This document shows positions 55,817 through 64,000 of a DNA stretch of 64,000 bases, piece after piece. The first letter of the stretch is position 1; every line of letters starts with the position of its first letter. A program made the position numbers and the translations under genes. The notes under the pieces were generated by a model, which was given only the letters and a program-made list of their open reading frames with translations, was not told the DNA's origin and did not search any database. The stretch is from DAIPXZ01 sp036782995 (GTDB lineage: Bacteria > Bacillota > Clostridia > Saccharofermentanales > Saccharofermentanaceae): contig DAIPXZ010000002.1 in assembly GCA_036782995.1 (NCBI GenBank), forward strand, positions 62,001 through 126,000, read 5' to 3'.

Positions 55817-57046
55817 TTATTCCTCCGAACTGGATGTTTCTTTTTTCGGGATGGTTGTCGGAGCAAGCGTCTCACCTGCTTCATATTGTGAAGTCGTTAC
55901 GGAGTTGTGAGAGCCTTTCGCCACGGCATTAATCACGATAAATGCCGTGTTGTTAATACGTTGACTCAAACGTTCTTCGTCGAGAGATTCTGCCAAAATG
56001 GTGCTCGAATCAAGGGATGAATGGCGAATCAAGCCACCGTTATCCTGCAGATTCAAGTTTTTTGTTTCTTTCATATTTGCAAGCTCAGAAAAATCATAGT
56101 CATAGGATTCGAAGAATACGATGGGTATACCCGCTTGATCAAATGGAACATAATCCGAGGTTGTTAATGTGACTTCACGAAAGATATCATCACGGCCATC
56201 GCCATTCACGTCCATAATGATACCGGACATGTTGTAATATAGTTCGACACCGTTTAGTGAAGATAGCATGTTGTCATATGCGACATCGTACGATTCATAC
56301 AGCTTTCTACGGTAGCTATATTTTCGTCCGTCCTGCAAAGAAGAAAGACCGGCACTTGCATATAGCTTGTCGCCTGCATAGATGCTTTCGATACAATACA
56401 TGCAATCAGTACGATTGATTTCATCTTGAGTCATGGAAGAGACAAAAGCGCGTGCGCCTGCATAATTTGCACTGCCCGCGCCGAATGCTACCAGGATAAC
56501 ATCATATCCGTTATTCTGTCCCTTGATTTCCTTGGCAATGGTGAGCAGGCAACCGATGCCGCACGCATTGTCTTGAATACCGTCATAATCAGGATATTGC
56601 GCTGCATCCGCAACAGAATATGCGTTATCGTAATGCGCACCAATGATGACGGTCTTTCGTGTCGGTGAATAGTCACCGAATGAATCACGGGACATGAAGC
56701 CTTCACCCGGAATTCGTACGATATAATTCAACGATTGACTGACGCCATCCATACTGGTGACGACTTGTTCTTCCACGGTATAACCGAGCTTTTGCAATTC
56801 GCTTTTGACGTATGCGCCGGCGGCAGCCTCTTCGGCCGTAAATGCCTTCCGGTATGGATAATTATGTGCAAGGGTTAATGCGATATTTTCACCATAGTCG
56901 CCATACTGCGCTGGTTTTACTGTCTCTTCATCATCTCCGCAAGCGGTAATAAGCGGGGCAACAAACACAAGCAAAAGCAACCATGCCATGATTTTGACGG
57001 GCCATGTGCGATATTCTTTTTTGGTTTCTTCACTGTTCGCAAGCAT
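55817..57046 (-). CDS. M28-like lipoprotein lacking the catalytic Glu-Glu pair
   Basis: A 409-residue exported protein with an N-terminal helix ending in LITAC, a lipobox placing Cys36 as the lipid anchor. The M28 peptidase fold is recognisable (about 55-385). His138 (GAHYDN) and Asp159 (QDNACG) of the metal site are present. The Glu-Glu that supplies the base and a ligand is replaced by Gly191-Ser192 (FGAGSAN). The next Asp ligand region reads CIESIYAGD, and a possible last His lies in RHSSLDS. It is probably inactive as a peptidase, perhaps a binding protein. AAGGAG precedes the start. Confidence 0.8.
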   Translation of the reverse strand: MLANSEETKKEYRTWPVKIMAWLLLLVFVAPLITACGDDEETVKPAQYGDYGENIALTLAHNYPYRKAFTAEEAAAGAYVKSELQKLGYTVEEQVVTSMDGVSQSLNYIVRIPGEGFMSRDSFGDYSPTRKTVIIGAHYDNAYSVADAAQYPDYDGIQDNACGIGCLLTIAKEIKGQNNGYDVILVAFGAGSANYAGARAFVSSMTQDEINRTDCMYCIESIYAGDKLYASAGLSSLQDGRKYSYRRKLYESYDVAYDNMLSSLNGVELYYNMSGIIMDVNGDGRDDIFREVTLTTSDYVPFDQAGIPIVFFESYDYDFSELANMKETKNLNLQDNGGLIRHSSLDSSTILAESLDEERLSQRINNTAFIVINAVAKGSHNSVTTSQYEAGETLAPTTIPKKETSSSEE

Positions 57047-57072
57047 CGAAAACTCCTTCTATGCCTTCCGTA

Positions 57073-58104
57073 TCAGGCGTTTTGCGGCAGGATGGTGGCA
57101 AGACGCTGTGCGAAAAATGCCGTCGCTTCTTCCTTGCTCATCATCTGTTTTTTGATTGTACCATTTCCGTTTGCCAATATCACGGGCACTTTGTCCTCAT
57201 AAACAGCAATATGCGCCGCAATGTGCTTTTGTAGTGTTTCCTGCGACACCCCGTCGATGACTGTCGGGAACCCCATATGCGTATAGAGCTGTATCAAAGC
57301 CGGTGACGGATTCATCGCGAGCATGGCAAATGCGAGTGACTCTCCCTGCGAATATTTAAGGAATCGGAAGTGACCTTCAATTGCATCCGCGATTTCGTGC
57401 CCGAAAAGAAAAGCGTCTTCCTCTTGTTCTTCGATGCGAGACTTCGCGATATAACATTCGTCGATGGTGATTAGCATATCGGCTTTCGTTACGAGTCGAT
57501 TCAGAAGTGTAATTTGGTCGAGCATGCCGTACTTGATTATTTGTGCATATCCATTCTTCATGAAACGAGAGGGTAAGGTGGTAAGAAAATCGACATCCAT
57601 GATGACAGCAATAGGCTCACAATCGACACCGATACAGTCTTTATGGCTCTGAAAGTTCAAGTAAGCGGATTGTGCCTCAGCAGACTCAAGCATGCCGAGA
57701 AGCGAAGTCGGAAGTAATGCATAGGGTACGCCGCCTTGAAACGTCGATGCCACAAAGGATGTTACGTCAAGAACACTTCCCCCGCCCCATCCGACCAAGA
57801 GATCTGTCTTTTGAAATGAGATGTCCATAAGGCGCTCGTAAACCGTGCGAACGACATCCAGGTTCTTTGCAGATTGACTTCCTTCGATGATAATGAGCGT
57901 AACCTTAAGACCGGCTTTTTCGAGTGTGGGAAGGAATGAATCACGATAAAGCCCGCTTACTTCACGATCAGATACCACAGCAACCTGAATCAGGTCCGTA
58001 TGCTGTAAGCCCTTTACGAGTGTAATCAGCGACTGTGCGGCATTCTCGCGGCCGCATTCAATCACGTACGGTCGGCTGGTAACCACTTGTTTAATCGTCG
58101 ACAT
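57073..58104 (-). CDS. AroB-like protein with degenerate active site
   Basis: A 343-residue protein with the dehydroquinate synthase/glycerol dehydrogenase fold. GGGSVLDVTSF near residue 107 corresponds to the NAD-binding GGGVVGDLAGF motif, and LPTSLLG and FLTTLPSRF follow as in AroB. The usual metal ligands are mostly changed: Glu to Gln188 and the last His to Gln253, with only His236 kept. The catalytic second His is Asp240, and the Lys of the DSSVGGK loop is absent (ESAEAQSA). It is unlikely to make dehydroquinate. It leads an operon with the M28-like and beta-sandwich genes and has no shikimate neighbours. Confidence 0.75.
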   Translation of the reverse strand: MSTIKQVVTSRPYVIECGRENAAQSLITLVKGLQHTDLIQVAVVSDREVSGLYRDSFLPTLEKAGLKVTLIIIEGSQSAKNLDVVRTVYERLMDISFQKTDLLVGWGGGSVLDVTSFVASTFQGGVPYALLPTSLLGMLESAEAQSAYLNFQSHKDCIGVDCEPIAVIMDVDFLTTLPSRFMKNGYAQIIKYGMLDQITLLNRLVTKADMLITIDECYIAKSRIEEQEEDAFLFGHEIADAIEGHFRFLKYSQGESLAFAMLAMNPSPALIQLYTHMGFPTVIDGVSQETLQKHIAAHIAVYEDKVPVILANGNGTIKKQMMSKEEATAFFAQRLATILPQNA

Positions 58105-58222
58105 ACTTTACCTTCCTTTTGTTTCTTTTGCTATGATATCACTTTTTTCGTATATTGAGTACCGCCACACCATAGTCGCCAAGAAGGATATGACGGTAAA
58201 AAGAAGATAGTATCCGATATGG

Positions 58223-58228
58223 TATAAT
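58223..58228 (+). promoter_or_regulatory. Probable -10 box of the S11-like gene
   Basis: TATAAT lies 35 bases before the start codon at 58263. No convincing -35 was found. The AroB-like operon diverges from the same 157-base gap. Confidence 0.5.
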
Positions 58229-58262
58229 TTGCCATGAATGAACTTACATGAAAGGAACCGCC

Positions 58263-59699
58263 ATGGCCGCACATTTGCAAAACAAGCACTATTCAGCTTC
58301 GATTAAAAAACGCGTTTTTGCAGTGCTTCTTCTCATGATTTATTCCTTACAGCTATGTGCTTTTCGTGCTTATCCTTCTGATACTTCTTCGGTTTCTGAA
58401 TTGGTTGTTGGCAATTTCGATACGGTTTCCACCGAAAATGAGTATTCTGCCGAGGCCTATCTTTTCTCTGGTGTAATCCGTGGCACTTTACTTTTTGAAA
58501 ATCAATCTACAAAACGTATTTATTCACCACTTTCCGGTACACTCATGACGATTGTTATGACGCTCGCCGCTCATGATATTAACGACACGATTACGATTTC
58601 ATCTCGTGCTGCCATTCTTGCCAGCAAAGACACATATGATAATCGTCTTTTGTCTGGCGATTCACATACCATCGGATATTTAATCGCACTTGTTCTCTAC
58701 CACGATTCAAAAGGTGCCGAATATGCCTTGGCAGAGAACCTGAATCCCAATGCAGAAAATCTGACGAACGAGATGAATGCCAAAGCTGCACTGATGTCAC
58801 TGGATAACACGCATTATTCTGTTGATGAACGCATATATGAAACCGGAAGACAATCGACAGAAGAGCTTTCCGACGATGATGAATATACGACGGCTTCAGA
58901 TCTGGATATACTTTTCCGGTACGCTTTGAAGCAAGAATCCTTTCGCAAGATATTCGCGGATGACGAGTTTTTTCACGCATCCGACGATGATGAAATTGAA
59001 ACCGAATTCGCCGCGCGTGATATCCCGAGTGATTGGGCTGCCAATCCGGAATTTCAGGGGCTAATGCAGACACAGGCCGATGAGAAAAGTGATACCTATG
59101 ACATATTGATTATGTCTGAAAGAGACGGATTTTCGGTCGCTTATGTCCTTTTGCGGGCTAATACGGATAGTGAGAGTTTATTGATGCACGAATGCTTTTC
59201 CGATGTTTACGGAACTTTCACTTTGCAACGCATTGCTACAGCGGGCGAAGTTTTCGGAGAGGTCACTTTGCCAAATTATTCCTATCCTACGGAAGTTTCC
59301 TATATGACAAATCTGGATTGTGTGACACGTATCGGCGAGGTCATTTCGATTGAAAATGCCGTATTCACAGCCTATGAATCGATGCCTTTACCATTGCATC
59401 CCGGAGATGTTATCGGCTATGTACGTTTCACGCTGGCGGATGGAAGCGTTCTGACTTCGGAGGTTACCGTCGTGAATGACATATGGGCAAAATCAGCGAC
59501 CATGTCATACATCTCCTATTCACTCTCGAATAATCGTGATATTCTTTTCGGAATCGTATTTTGTATCGCTGCCATTCTTTGCATATTGGTTTGGAAGTTA
59601 TTCCTTCGCGGTGGTTTTCGAAGGAACAAAGAGGTTTGCAAAAACACATCTGATGCCGAAAAATCGCAATCTGATTCATCATCAGGAAACGAAGAATAG
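58263..59699 (+). CDS. S11 D-alanyl-D-alanine carboxypeptidase-like membrane protein, active site degenerate
   Basis: A 478-residue protein. The N-terminal signal segment is near 15-38. A penicillin-binding-like S11 domain covers about 60-320, followed by a PBP5 C-terminal-like beta domain (about 330-425), a membrane helix (about 435-455) and a charged tail. The SxxK box reads Ser91-Gly-Thr-Leu94 (PLSGTLM), so the Lys is lost. The SxN box reads Asp148-Ser-Lys150 (HDSKGAEYALAE), and no KTG motif is seen. It is probably a peptidoglycan-associated pseudoenzyme. AAAGGA selects ATG 58263. Confidence 0.8.
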   Translation: MAAHLQNKHYSASIKKRVFAVLLLMIYSLQLCAFRAYPSDTSSVSELVVGNFDTVSTENEYSAEAYLFSGVIRGTLLFENQSTKRIYSPLSGTLMTIVMTLAAHDINDTITISSRAAILASKDTYDNRLLSGDSHTIGYLIALVLYHDSKGAEYALAENLNPNAENLTNEMNAKAALMSLDNTHYSVDERIYETGRQSTEELSDDDEYTTASDLDILFRYALKQESFRKIFADDEFFHASDDDEIETEFAARDIPSDWAANPEFQGLMQTQADEKSDTYDILIMSERDGFSVAYVLLRANTDSESLLMHECFSDVYGTFTLQRIATAGEVFGEVTLPNYSYPTEVSYMTNLDCVTRIGEVISIENAVFTAYESMPLPLHPGDVIGYVRFTLADGSVLTSEVTVVNDIWAKSATMSYISYSLSNNRDILFGIVFCIAAILCILVWKLFLRGGFRRNKEVCKNTSDAEKSQSDSSSGNEE

Positions 59700-59777
59700 G
59701 TTATGCTTCCGACATGTTTTATGGTAATATAGGTTGTTAGTTAAATACAACGCTTATTCAAGGATGGTTCAACACAT

Positions 59778-61250
59778 ATGACAGAGCTTTCTTCTTCCGT
59801 TCGCACACGTTTCGCACCCAGTCCGACGGGCTTTATGCATGTCGGCAATTTACGCACAGCGCTCTATGAATATCTCGTTGCAAAATCGATGGGCGGCACA
59901 TTCGTGCTTCGCATTGAGGACACAGACCAAGAGCGTTATGTGGAGGGTGCCGTAGATATCATTTATCATACACTTCACACAGCTGGGTTAATTCATGATG
60001 AAGGACCGGACATCGGCGGTAATTATGGCCCGTATGTCCAGAGTGAGCGTATGGAGCTTTATCGACCATATGCCGAACAGCTCGTGGCTTCCGGACACGC
60101 ATATTATTGTTTTTGTACGAAGGAGCGTCTTGCCTCCCTGCACGATGAAAAGAGCGGACTCGGCGGTTATGACCGTCATTGCCGTGACCTCTCGCAAGAA
60201 GAGATTGATGCCAATCTGAAGGCAGGCATACCGTATGTCATCCGCCAGAAGATGCCGACAGAGGGAGAAACCACATTCCATGACGCAGTCTACGGAGATA
60301 TCACCGTCTCAAATAAAGAACTCGAAGACCAGATTCTTCTGAAGGCTGACGGTTATCCGACTTATAACTTTGCCAATGTTATTGACGACCACTTAATGCA
60401 TATCACGCATGTGGTTCGTGGCTCCGAATATCTCTCATCAACGCCGAAGTATAACCTCCTCTATGAGGCATTCGGCTTTGAGATTCCTACCTACATTCAC
60501 CTTCCACTCATTCAGGGAAAGAACCCTGACGGCACGGTAAGCAAGCTTTCCAAGCGCCACGGTGCCACCGGCTTCGAGGATTTGATCGCTGACGGCTATC
60601 TTCCACAAGCCATTATCAACTACATCGCACTTCTCGGCTGGTGTCCGAAGGATACACAGGAGGTCTTCTCTTTGAAGGAGCTCGAGAAGGAATTCTCGAT
60701 TGCCGGAATCAGCAAGTCCCCGGCCGTATTTGATTATGACAAACTTGCATGGTTTAACAGTGAGTACATCAAGCAAATGACCGATGATGAATTCATCGCT
60801 TTCGCAAAGCCGGAAATGGATAAGCTTCCGGCAATTGACCCATCGAATTACGCCATGTTTACCGAAATCATGAAGCCTCGCATCAGCAAGCGCAGTGATA
60901 TCAGTGAGAAGCTTGCCTTCTTGAAAGAATTGGCAGATTACGATCTCGCGCTTTTCGAGCATAAGAAGAGCAAAACTACCAAAGAGGGCTGTCTCCAAAT
61001 GCTGGAAACAGTCATTCCGCTTCTTGAATCGGCTTCGTGGGATAAGGATTCCCTTTCTGCGTTATTAACCGGATTGAGTGAAGGCCTCGGCGTAAAGAAT
61101 GCCTTGGTTATGTGGCCGGTAAGAATCGCAGCATCCGGCACAGCTGTTACGCCGGGCGGCGCAGTCGAGGTGCTTTTGCTACTCGGTAAAGAAGAATCGA
61201 TGAGACGCATCCATATCGGTCTTGACCGATTGAATAACGAACTGAAATAA
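59778..61250 (+). CDS. gltX: Glutamyl-tRNA synthetase
   Basis: Charges tRNA-Glu (and tRNA-Gln in some bacteria). A 490-residue class I synthetase. SPTGFMHVGNLRT near residue 14 is the HIGH-type motif, and SKLSKRHG near 255-262 the KMSKS-type motif. The C-terminal anticodon-binding helices are present. AAGGATGG precedes the start. glnS follows after 41 bases, probably in one transcript. Confidence 0.96.
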   Translation: MTELSSSVRTRFAPSPTGFMHVGNLRTALYEYLVAKSMGGTFVLRIEDTDQERYVEGAVDIIYHTLHTAGLIHDEGPDIGGNYGPYVQSERMELYRPYAEQLVASGHAYYCFCTKERLASLHDEKSGLGGYDRHCRDLSQEEIDANLKAGIPYVIRQKMPTEGETTFHDAVYGDITVSNKELEDQILLKADGYPTYNFANVIDDHLMHITHVVRGSEYLSSTPKYNLLYEAFGFEIPTYIHLPLIQGKNPDGTVSKLSKRHGATGFEDLIADGYLPQAIINYIALLGWCPKDTQEVFSLKELEKEFSIAGISKSPAVFDYDKLAWFNSEYIKQMTDDEFIAFAKPEMDKLPAIDPSNYAMFTEIMKPRISKRSDISEKLAFLKELADYDLALFEHKKSKTTKEGCLQMLETVIPLLESASWDKDSLSALLTGLSEGLGVKNALVMWPVRIAASGTAVTPGGAVEVLLLLGKEESMRRIHIGLDRLNNELK

Positions 61251-61291
61251 TCATCATTACGATAATACCCACGAAAAGAGAGTGAACCAAC

Positions 61292-62950
61292 ATGAGTGAG
61301 AATAAACACTTTATCTATGAAATGATTGAAGAAGACATTGGACCGGGCGGACGCTACGAGGGTAAAAAGGTACATACCCGTTTCCCGCCGGAGCCAAATG
61401 GTTACTTACATATCGGCCATGCCAAGGCACTGGAAATTGATTTCGGTATGGCGGAAGAATTCGGCGGTCTGTGTAACCTTCGTATGGATGATACGAATCC
61501 GACCAAGGAAGACGAGGAATTTGTTGAAGCCATTAAGGAAGACATCAAATGGCTCGGTCACAACTGGGATGACCGTTTCTTCTATGCTTCTTCTTATTTC
61601 GATAAAATGTTTGAGTATGCACTCGAGCTCATTGATAAGGGATTGGCTTATGTTTGCGAGCTTTCCCCGGAAGAGATGCGCGCCAACCGTGGCGACCTCT
61701 CCACTCCGGCTACCAGCCCGTATCGTGATCGTCCAATCGCAGAGAGCCGTGACCTTTTCCTTCGTATGAAGGCAGGTGAGTTTGAGGAAGGTAAAATGAC
61801 CTTGCGCGCGAAGATTGACCTCGCTTCTGGTAACTTCAATATGCGTGACCCTGCCATTTACCGTATCAATCGTATCCCGCATCATAACACAGGAACGAAA
61901 TGGTGCATCTATCCGATGTATGATTTTGCCCATCCGATTGAGGATGCATTGGAAGGCATCACACACTCCCTCTGCTCTCTTGAATTCGAAGCCCATCGTC
62001 CGCTTTACGATTGGGTTATTGCAAATATTTCCGTTCCCGACAAGCCTCGTCAAATCGAGTTTGCCCGTCTCGGCATCACGCATACCGTACTTTCGAAAAG
62101 AAAGCTTCGCGCGATGATTGAGTCCGGTATTGTCGATGGATGGGATGATCCGAGAATGCCTACACTTTGCGGTCTTCGTCGTCGCGGATATACACCGACG
62201 GCCATCCATAATTTTCACGAGAGAAATGGCGTTTCCAAGGTCAACAGCGTCGTGGATTATGCTTTCCTGGAGCATTGTCTTCGTGAGGATTTGAATGTCA
62301 GTGCCGCTCGTGTCATGGGTGTCGTTCATCCTTTGAAGCTCATCATCGAGAACTACCCCGAGGATGCGACTGAATCCTTCACGGTTGAGAATAACCCAGA
62401 ACGTCCGGAAGACGGCACTCGTGAGGTTTCATTCTCTCGTGAAGTCTGGATTGAAGAAGATGATTTCATGGAGGAGCCGGCTCGCAAGTATTTCCGTCTC
62501 TTCCCTGGCAATGAAGTTCGTTTGAAGTCCGCTTATGTAGTTCGCTGCACACGTTGCGAAAAAGACGAGAACGGCAAAGTCATCGCAGTTTATGCAACAT
62601 ACGATACGGAAAGTCGCGGAGGAAATACTGCTGACGGTCGTAAGGTAAAGGCTACCATTCATTGGGTCGATACAAAAACCGCATTAGATGCGACAGTACG
62701 CCTTTATGATCGTCTCTTTACGACGGAAGCACCCGACCTCGCCGATTGCAATTATCTTGATTTCATTAATCCGGATTCACTGACGGTCGTCGAAGGTGCA
62801 AAGATTGAGGCTTCACTAAAGGACGCAAAGCCTGCAGATCGCTTCCAATTCATGCGTCTTGGCTATTTCTGCATGGACAGTAAGGATTCCGGTAATGGAA
62901 AATATGTCTTTAACCGAAGCGTATCTTTGAAAGACAGCTACGCAAAATAA
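61292..62950 (+). CDS. glnS: Glutaminyl-tRNA synthetase
   Basis: Charges tRNA-Gln directly. A 552-residue class I synthetase close in length to E. coli GlnS (554). PPEPNGYLHIGHAKA near residue 31 is the HIGH motif, VLSKRKL near 266 the KMSKS-type motif, and the C-terminal beta barrels follow. Direct glutaminylation makes the GatCAB route less necessary; GlnS in Clostridia is generally viewed as acquired by transfer. Its placement directly after gltX suggests co-expression of the two related enzymes. Confidence 0.96.
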   Translation: MSENKHFIYEMIEEDIGPGGRYEGKKVHTRFPPEPNGYLHIGHAKALEIDFGMAEEFGGLCNLRMDDTNPTKEDEEFVEAIKEDIKWLGHNWDDRFFYASSYFDKMFEYALELIDKGLAYVCELSPEEMRANRGDLSTPATSPYRDRPIAESRDLFLRMKAGEFEEGKMTLRAKIDLASGNFNMRDPAIYRINRIPHHNTGTKWCIYPMYDFAHPIEDALEGITHSLCSLEFEAHRPLYDWVIANISVPDKPRQIEFARLGITHTVLSKRKLRAMIESGIVDGWDDPRMPTLCGLRRRGYTPTAIHNFHERNGVSKVNSVVDYAFLEHCLREDLNVSAARVMGVVHPLKLIIENYPEDATESFTVENNPERPEDGTREVSFSREVWIEEDDFMEEPARKYFRLFPGNEVRLKSAYVVRCTRCEKDENGKVIAVYATYDTESRGGNTADGRKVKATIHWVDTKTALDATVRLYDRLFTTEAPDLADCNYLDFINPDSLTVVEGAKIEASLKDAKPADRFQFMRLGYFCMDSKDSGNGKYVFNRSVSLKDSYAK

Positions 62951-62973
62951 TACCGTTCAAATTACAATACAAA

Positions 62974-63008
62974 AGCGGCATTTCCGTCATAGGATTTGCC
63001 GCTCTTTT
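62974..63008. terminator. Terminator between glnS and the convergent exported-protein gene
   Basis: Seven-bp arms (62974-62980 and 62997-63003, AGCGGCA/TGCCGCT) have a few further inner pairs. CTTTT follows on the plus strand and TTTTGT on the minus strand. Confidence 0.7.
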
Positions 63009-63049
63009 AATGTCTTGATTTCGTTCTCGCAATTAAACTGTTCTCAGAA

Positions 63050-64000
63050 TTAACTGTTGAGAACCCAATACAGATCCGCAATAGGTTGAGATGCGATTAG
63101 ATAGGTCGTGACTTCCTCTCCATCCACGGTGGAAACTGTTTTTGTTATCGGAAGCATATAATAATCACCGGTTTCTAAGTCATAAAGCACCAGCTTCGTC
63201 TCCATATCGGTCGAATGCCAGCGAAGTGATGAAAAGCCCGGTATCGCGATGCTTTCACCCTGCTCGTTCAAGCATGGTATCTCTGTTGATGATGTCGTGA
63301 TGGTCATTTCCATAATCGTATTAGTAAAATAATCACTATTTGCGATTAAAATGCTATCTTCCGCAACTTCATAATTCCGATACAAAAGATGTACTTGGTA
63401 AAACTGATCGTAACACTGCATTTGAATGTGTGTTTGATCGAGTCTTCCTGAAATCGCACCATATTCCATTTGCTCGATAATGTCACCTTGCGTATAGCGA
63501 AGGAAAACGGTTTGTAGTTCTCCGTACGCAGACGAAGAAAGCTCCACGGCGATTTCCAGATATACATCAGTCGGGTTCAGGTCAATAGAATACGCCCGAA
63601 TATCCCCTCTCAGCATCGAGTTACCCGAAGCATCACGTGTAAAACGTGCTCTTGAAGCTTCGATGATATGGGATGTAATCGCTCGATTATCCTCGACGTT
63701 GATTTGCAAAACATCATTAACAAATGAAATCGTAACCTGTTCATCTGCTCCATCTCCGTCGATGTCGATGCTCAGATTCGCATCATATGCGGTCAAGCCG
63801 TCATTATCTTCCGTGTACGTCTTCTCCGCACTAATCTCGGTTAAGGGAATCACGTTCTCCTGCACAGACAAATCATGCCAATACTCGTCGTTTGGAGTGT
63901 TTTGACTACTTTCCGTTGCAATAGAAAGCGGGGCCGTAGTGGTTACCTCTGTAGCAGAAGCATCAGCATCGCGTAATGCAAACGGGTCAAATACGATGAT
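63050..64000 (-). CDS. Probable exported protein, 5' end beyond the window
   Basis: The reading frame is open through 64000, so the N-terminus is missing; the TTG at 63871 is not a convincing start. The visible 316 residues include a Thr/Ser/Ala-rich stretch (linker-like), then SIDIDGDGADEQVTISF, a calcium-binding or VCBS-like DxDxDG loop, followed by a beta-rich domain. No family is recognised beyond that. Low-complexity linkers of this kind occur in surface lipoproteins of Clostridia. It converges on glnS. Confidence 0.6.
   Translation of the reverse strand: MIVFDPFALRDADASATEVTTTAPLSIATESSQNTPNDEYWHDLSVQENVIPLTEISAEKTYTEDNDGLTAYDANLSIDIDGDGADEQVTISFVNDVLQINVEDNRAITSHIIEASRARFTRDASGNSMLRGDIRAYSIDLNPTDVYLEIAVELSSSAYGELQTVFLRYTQGDIIEQMEYGAISGRLDQTHIQMQCYDQFYQVHLLYRNYEVAEDSILIANSDYFTNTIMEMTITTSSTEIPCLNEQGESIAIPGFSSLRWHSTDMETKLVLYDLETGDYYMLPITKTVSTVDGEEVTTYLIASQPIADLYWVLNS

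Noticed and set aside
57073..58104. Functional 3-dehydroquinate synthase
   Set aside because: Most metal-ligand and catalytic positions differ from AroB, so the enzymatic name was not given.
59700..59777. T-box leader before gltX
   Set aside because: The gap is 78 bases with no T-box bulge or terminator structure.
1..64000. tRNA genes
   Set aside because: The only T-arm-like GTTCGAATC found is part of the tmRNA; no cloverleaf was recognised elsewhere by eye.

Overview
The window looks like a chromosomal segment of a low-to-mid GC Gram-positive bacterium of the class Clostridia, probably an anaerobe. The evidence is strong AGGAGG-type ribosome binding sites, a desulfoferrodoxin, a CdaA/YbbR/GlmM/GlmS cluster, a YolD/Y-family polymerase pair, DUF4214 surface proteins and adjacent glutamyl- and glutaminyl-tRNA synthetase genes. 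All assignments come from reading the sequence and family knowledge; no database search was possible. Start codons were moved to the Met with the best Shine-Dalgarno sequence where that mattered.

Layout. 0-6 kb: a metE-metF methionine operon with a LysR-type regulator next to it, a small membrane protein and a CorA-like transporter. 6-17.5 kb: an accessory stretch with defence-like genes. It holds a PLD/helicase/DUF3427 protein coupled to a Nudix hydrolase, a GIY-YIG nuclease, an unrecognised conserved protein, a TspO-like protein, desulfoferrodoxin, a QueD-like protein without its catalytic Cys, an XRE regulator and an Mrr-type nuclease, and it ends at the tmRNA gene ssrA. 17.6-24.6 kb: three consecutive secreted DUF4214 proteins. 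One is interrupted by two in-frame stop codons and one carries a perfect 303-bp tandem duplication. 24.7-32.2 kb: an MBL-fold hydrolase, an SseB-like protein, an AlkD-like protein, a MATE exporter and an ABC transporter set. 32.3-41.4 kb: a large hybrid sensor kinase, an ACT-ACT-MBL fusion, a membrane-anchored degenerate amidase, and UDP-galactopyranose mutase with a family 2 glycosyltransferase.

41.5-51.8 kb is a compact nine-gene minus-strand cluster: PHP phosphoesterase, nagA, Crp/Fnr regulator, a CdaA-YbbR fusion, glmM, glmS, a GlmU-like beta-helix protein, a Y-family polymerase and YolD. It joins amino-sugar recycling, UDP-GlcNAc precursor synthesis and c-di-AMP signalling. 51.8-64 kb: a second MATE exporter, ilvE, an RDD protein, an operon of an AroB-like protein, an M28-like lipoprotein and a small beta-sandwich protein, a divergent S11 carboxypeptidase-like membrane protein, gltX, glnS, and a partial exported protein running off the window.

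A recurring theme is enzyme folds that have lost catalytic residues: amidase_3 (His to Tyr, Glu to Arg), M28 (Glu-Glu lost), S11 (SxxK Lys to Leu), AroB-like (most metal and catalytic residues changed) and QueD-like (Cys to Ala). Three of these are exported, cell-wall-type folds. No phage, transposase, integrase, CRISPR array or tRNA gene was recognised.
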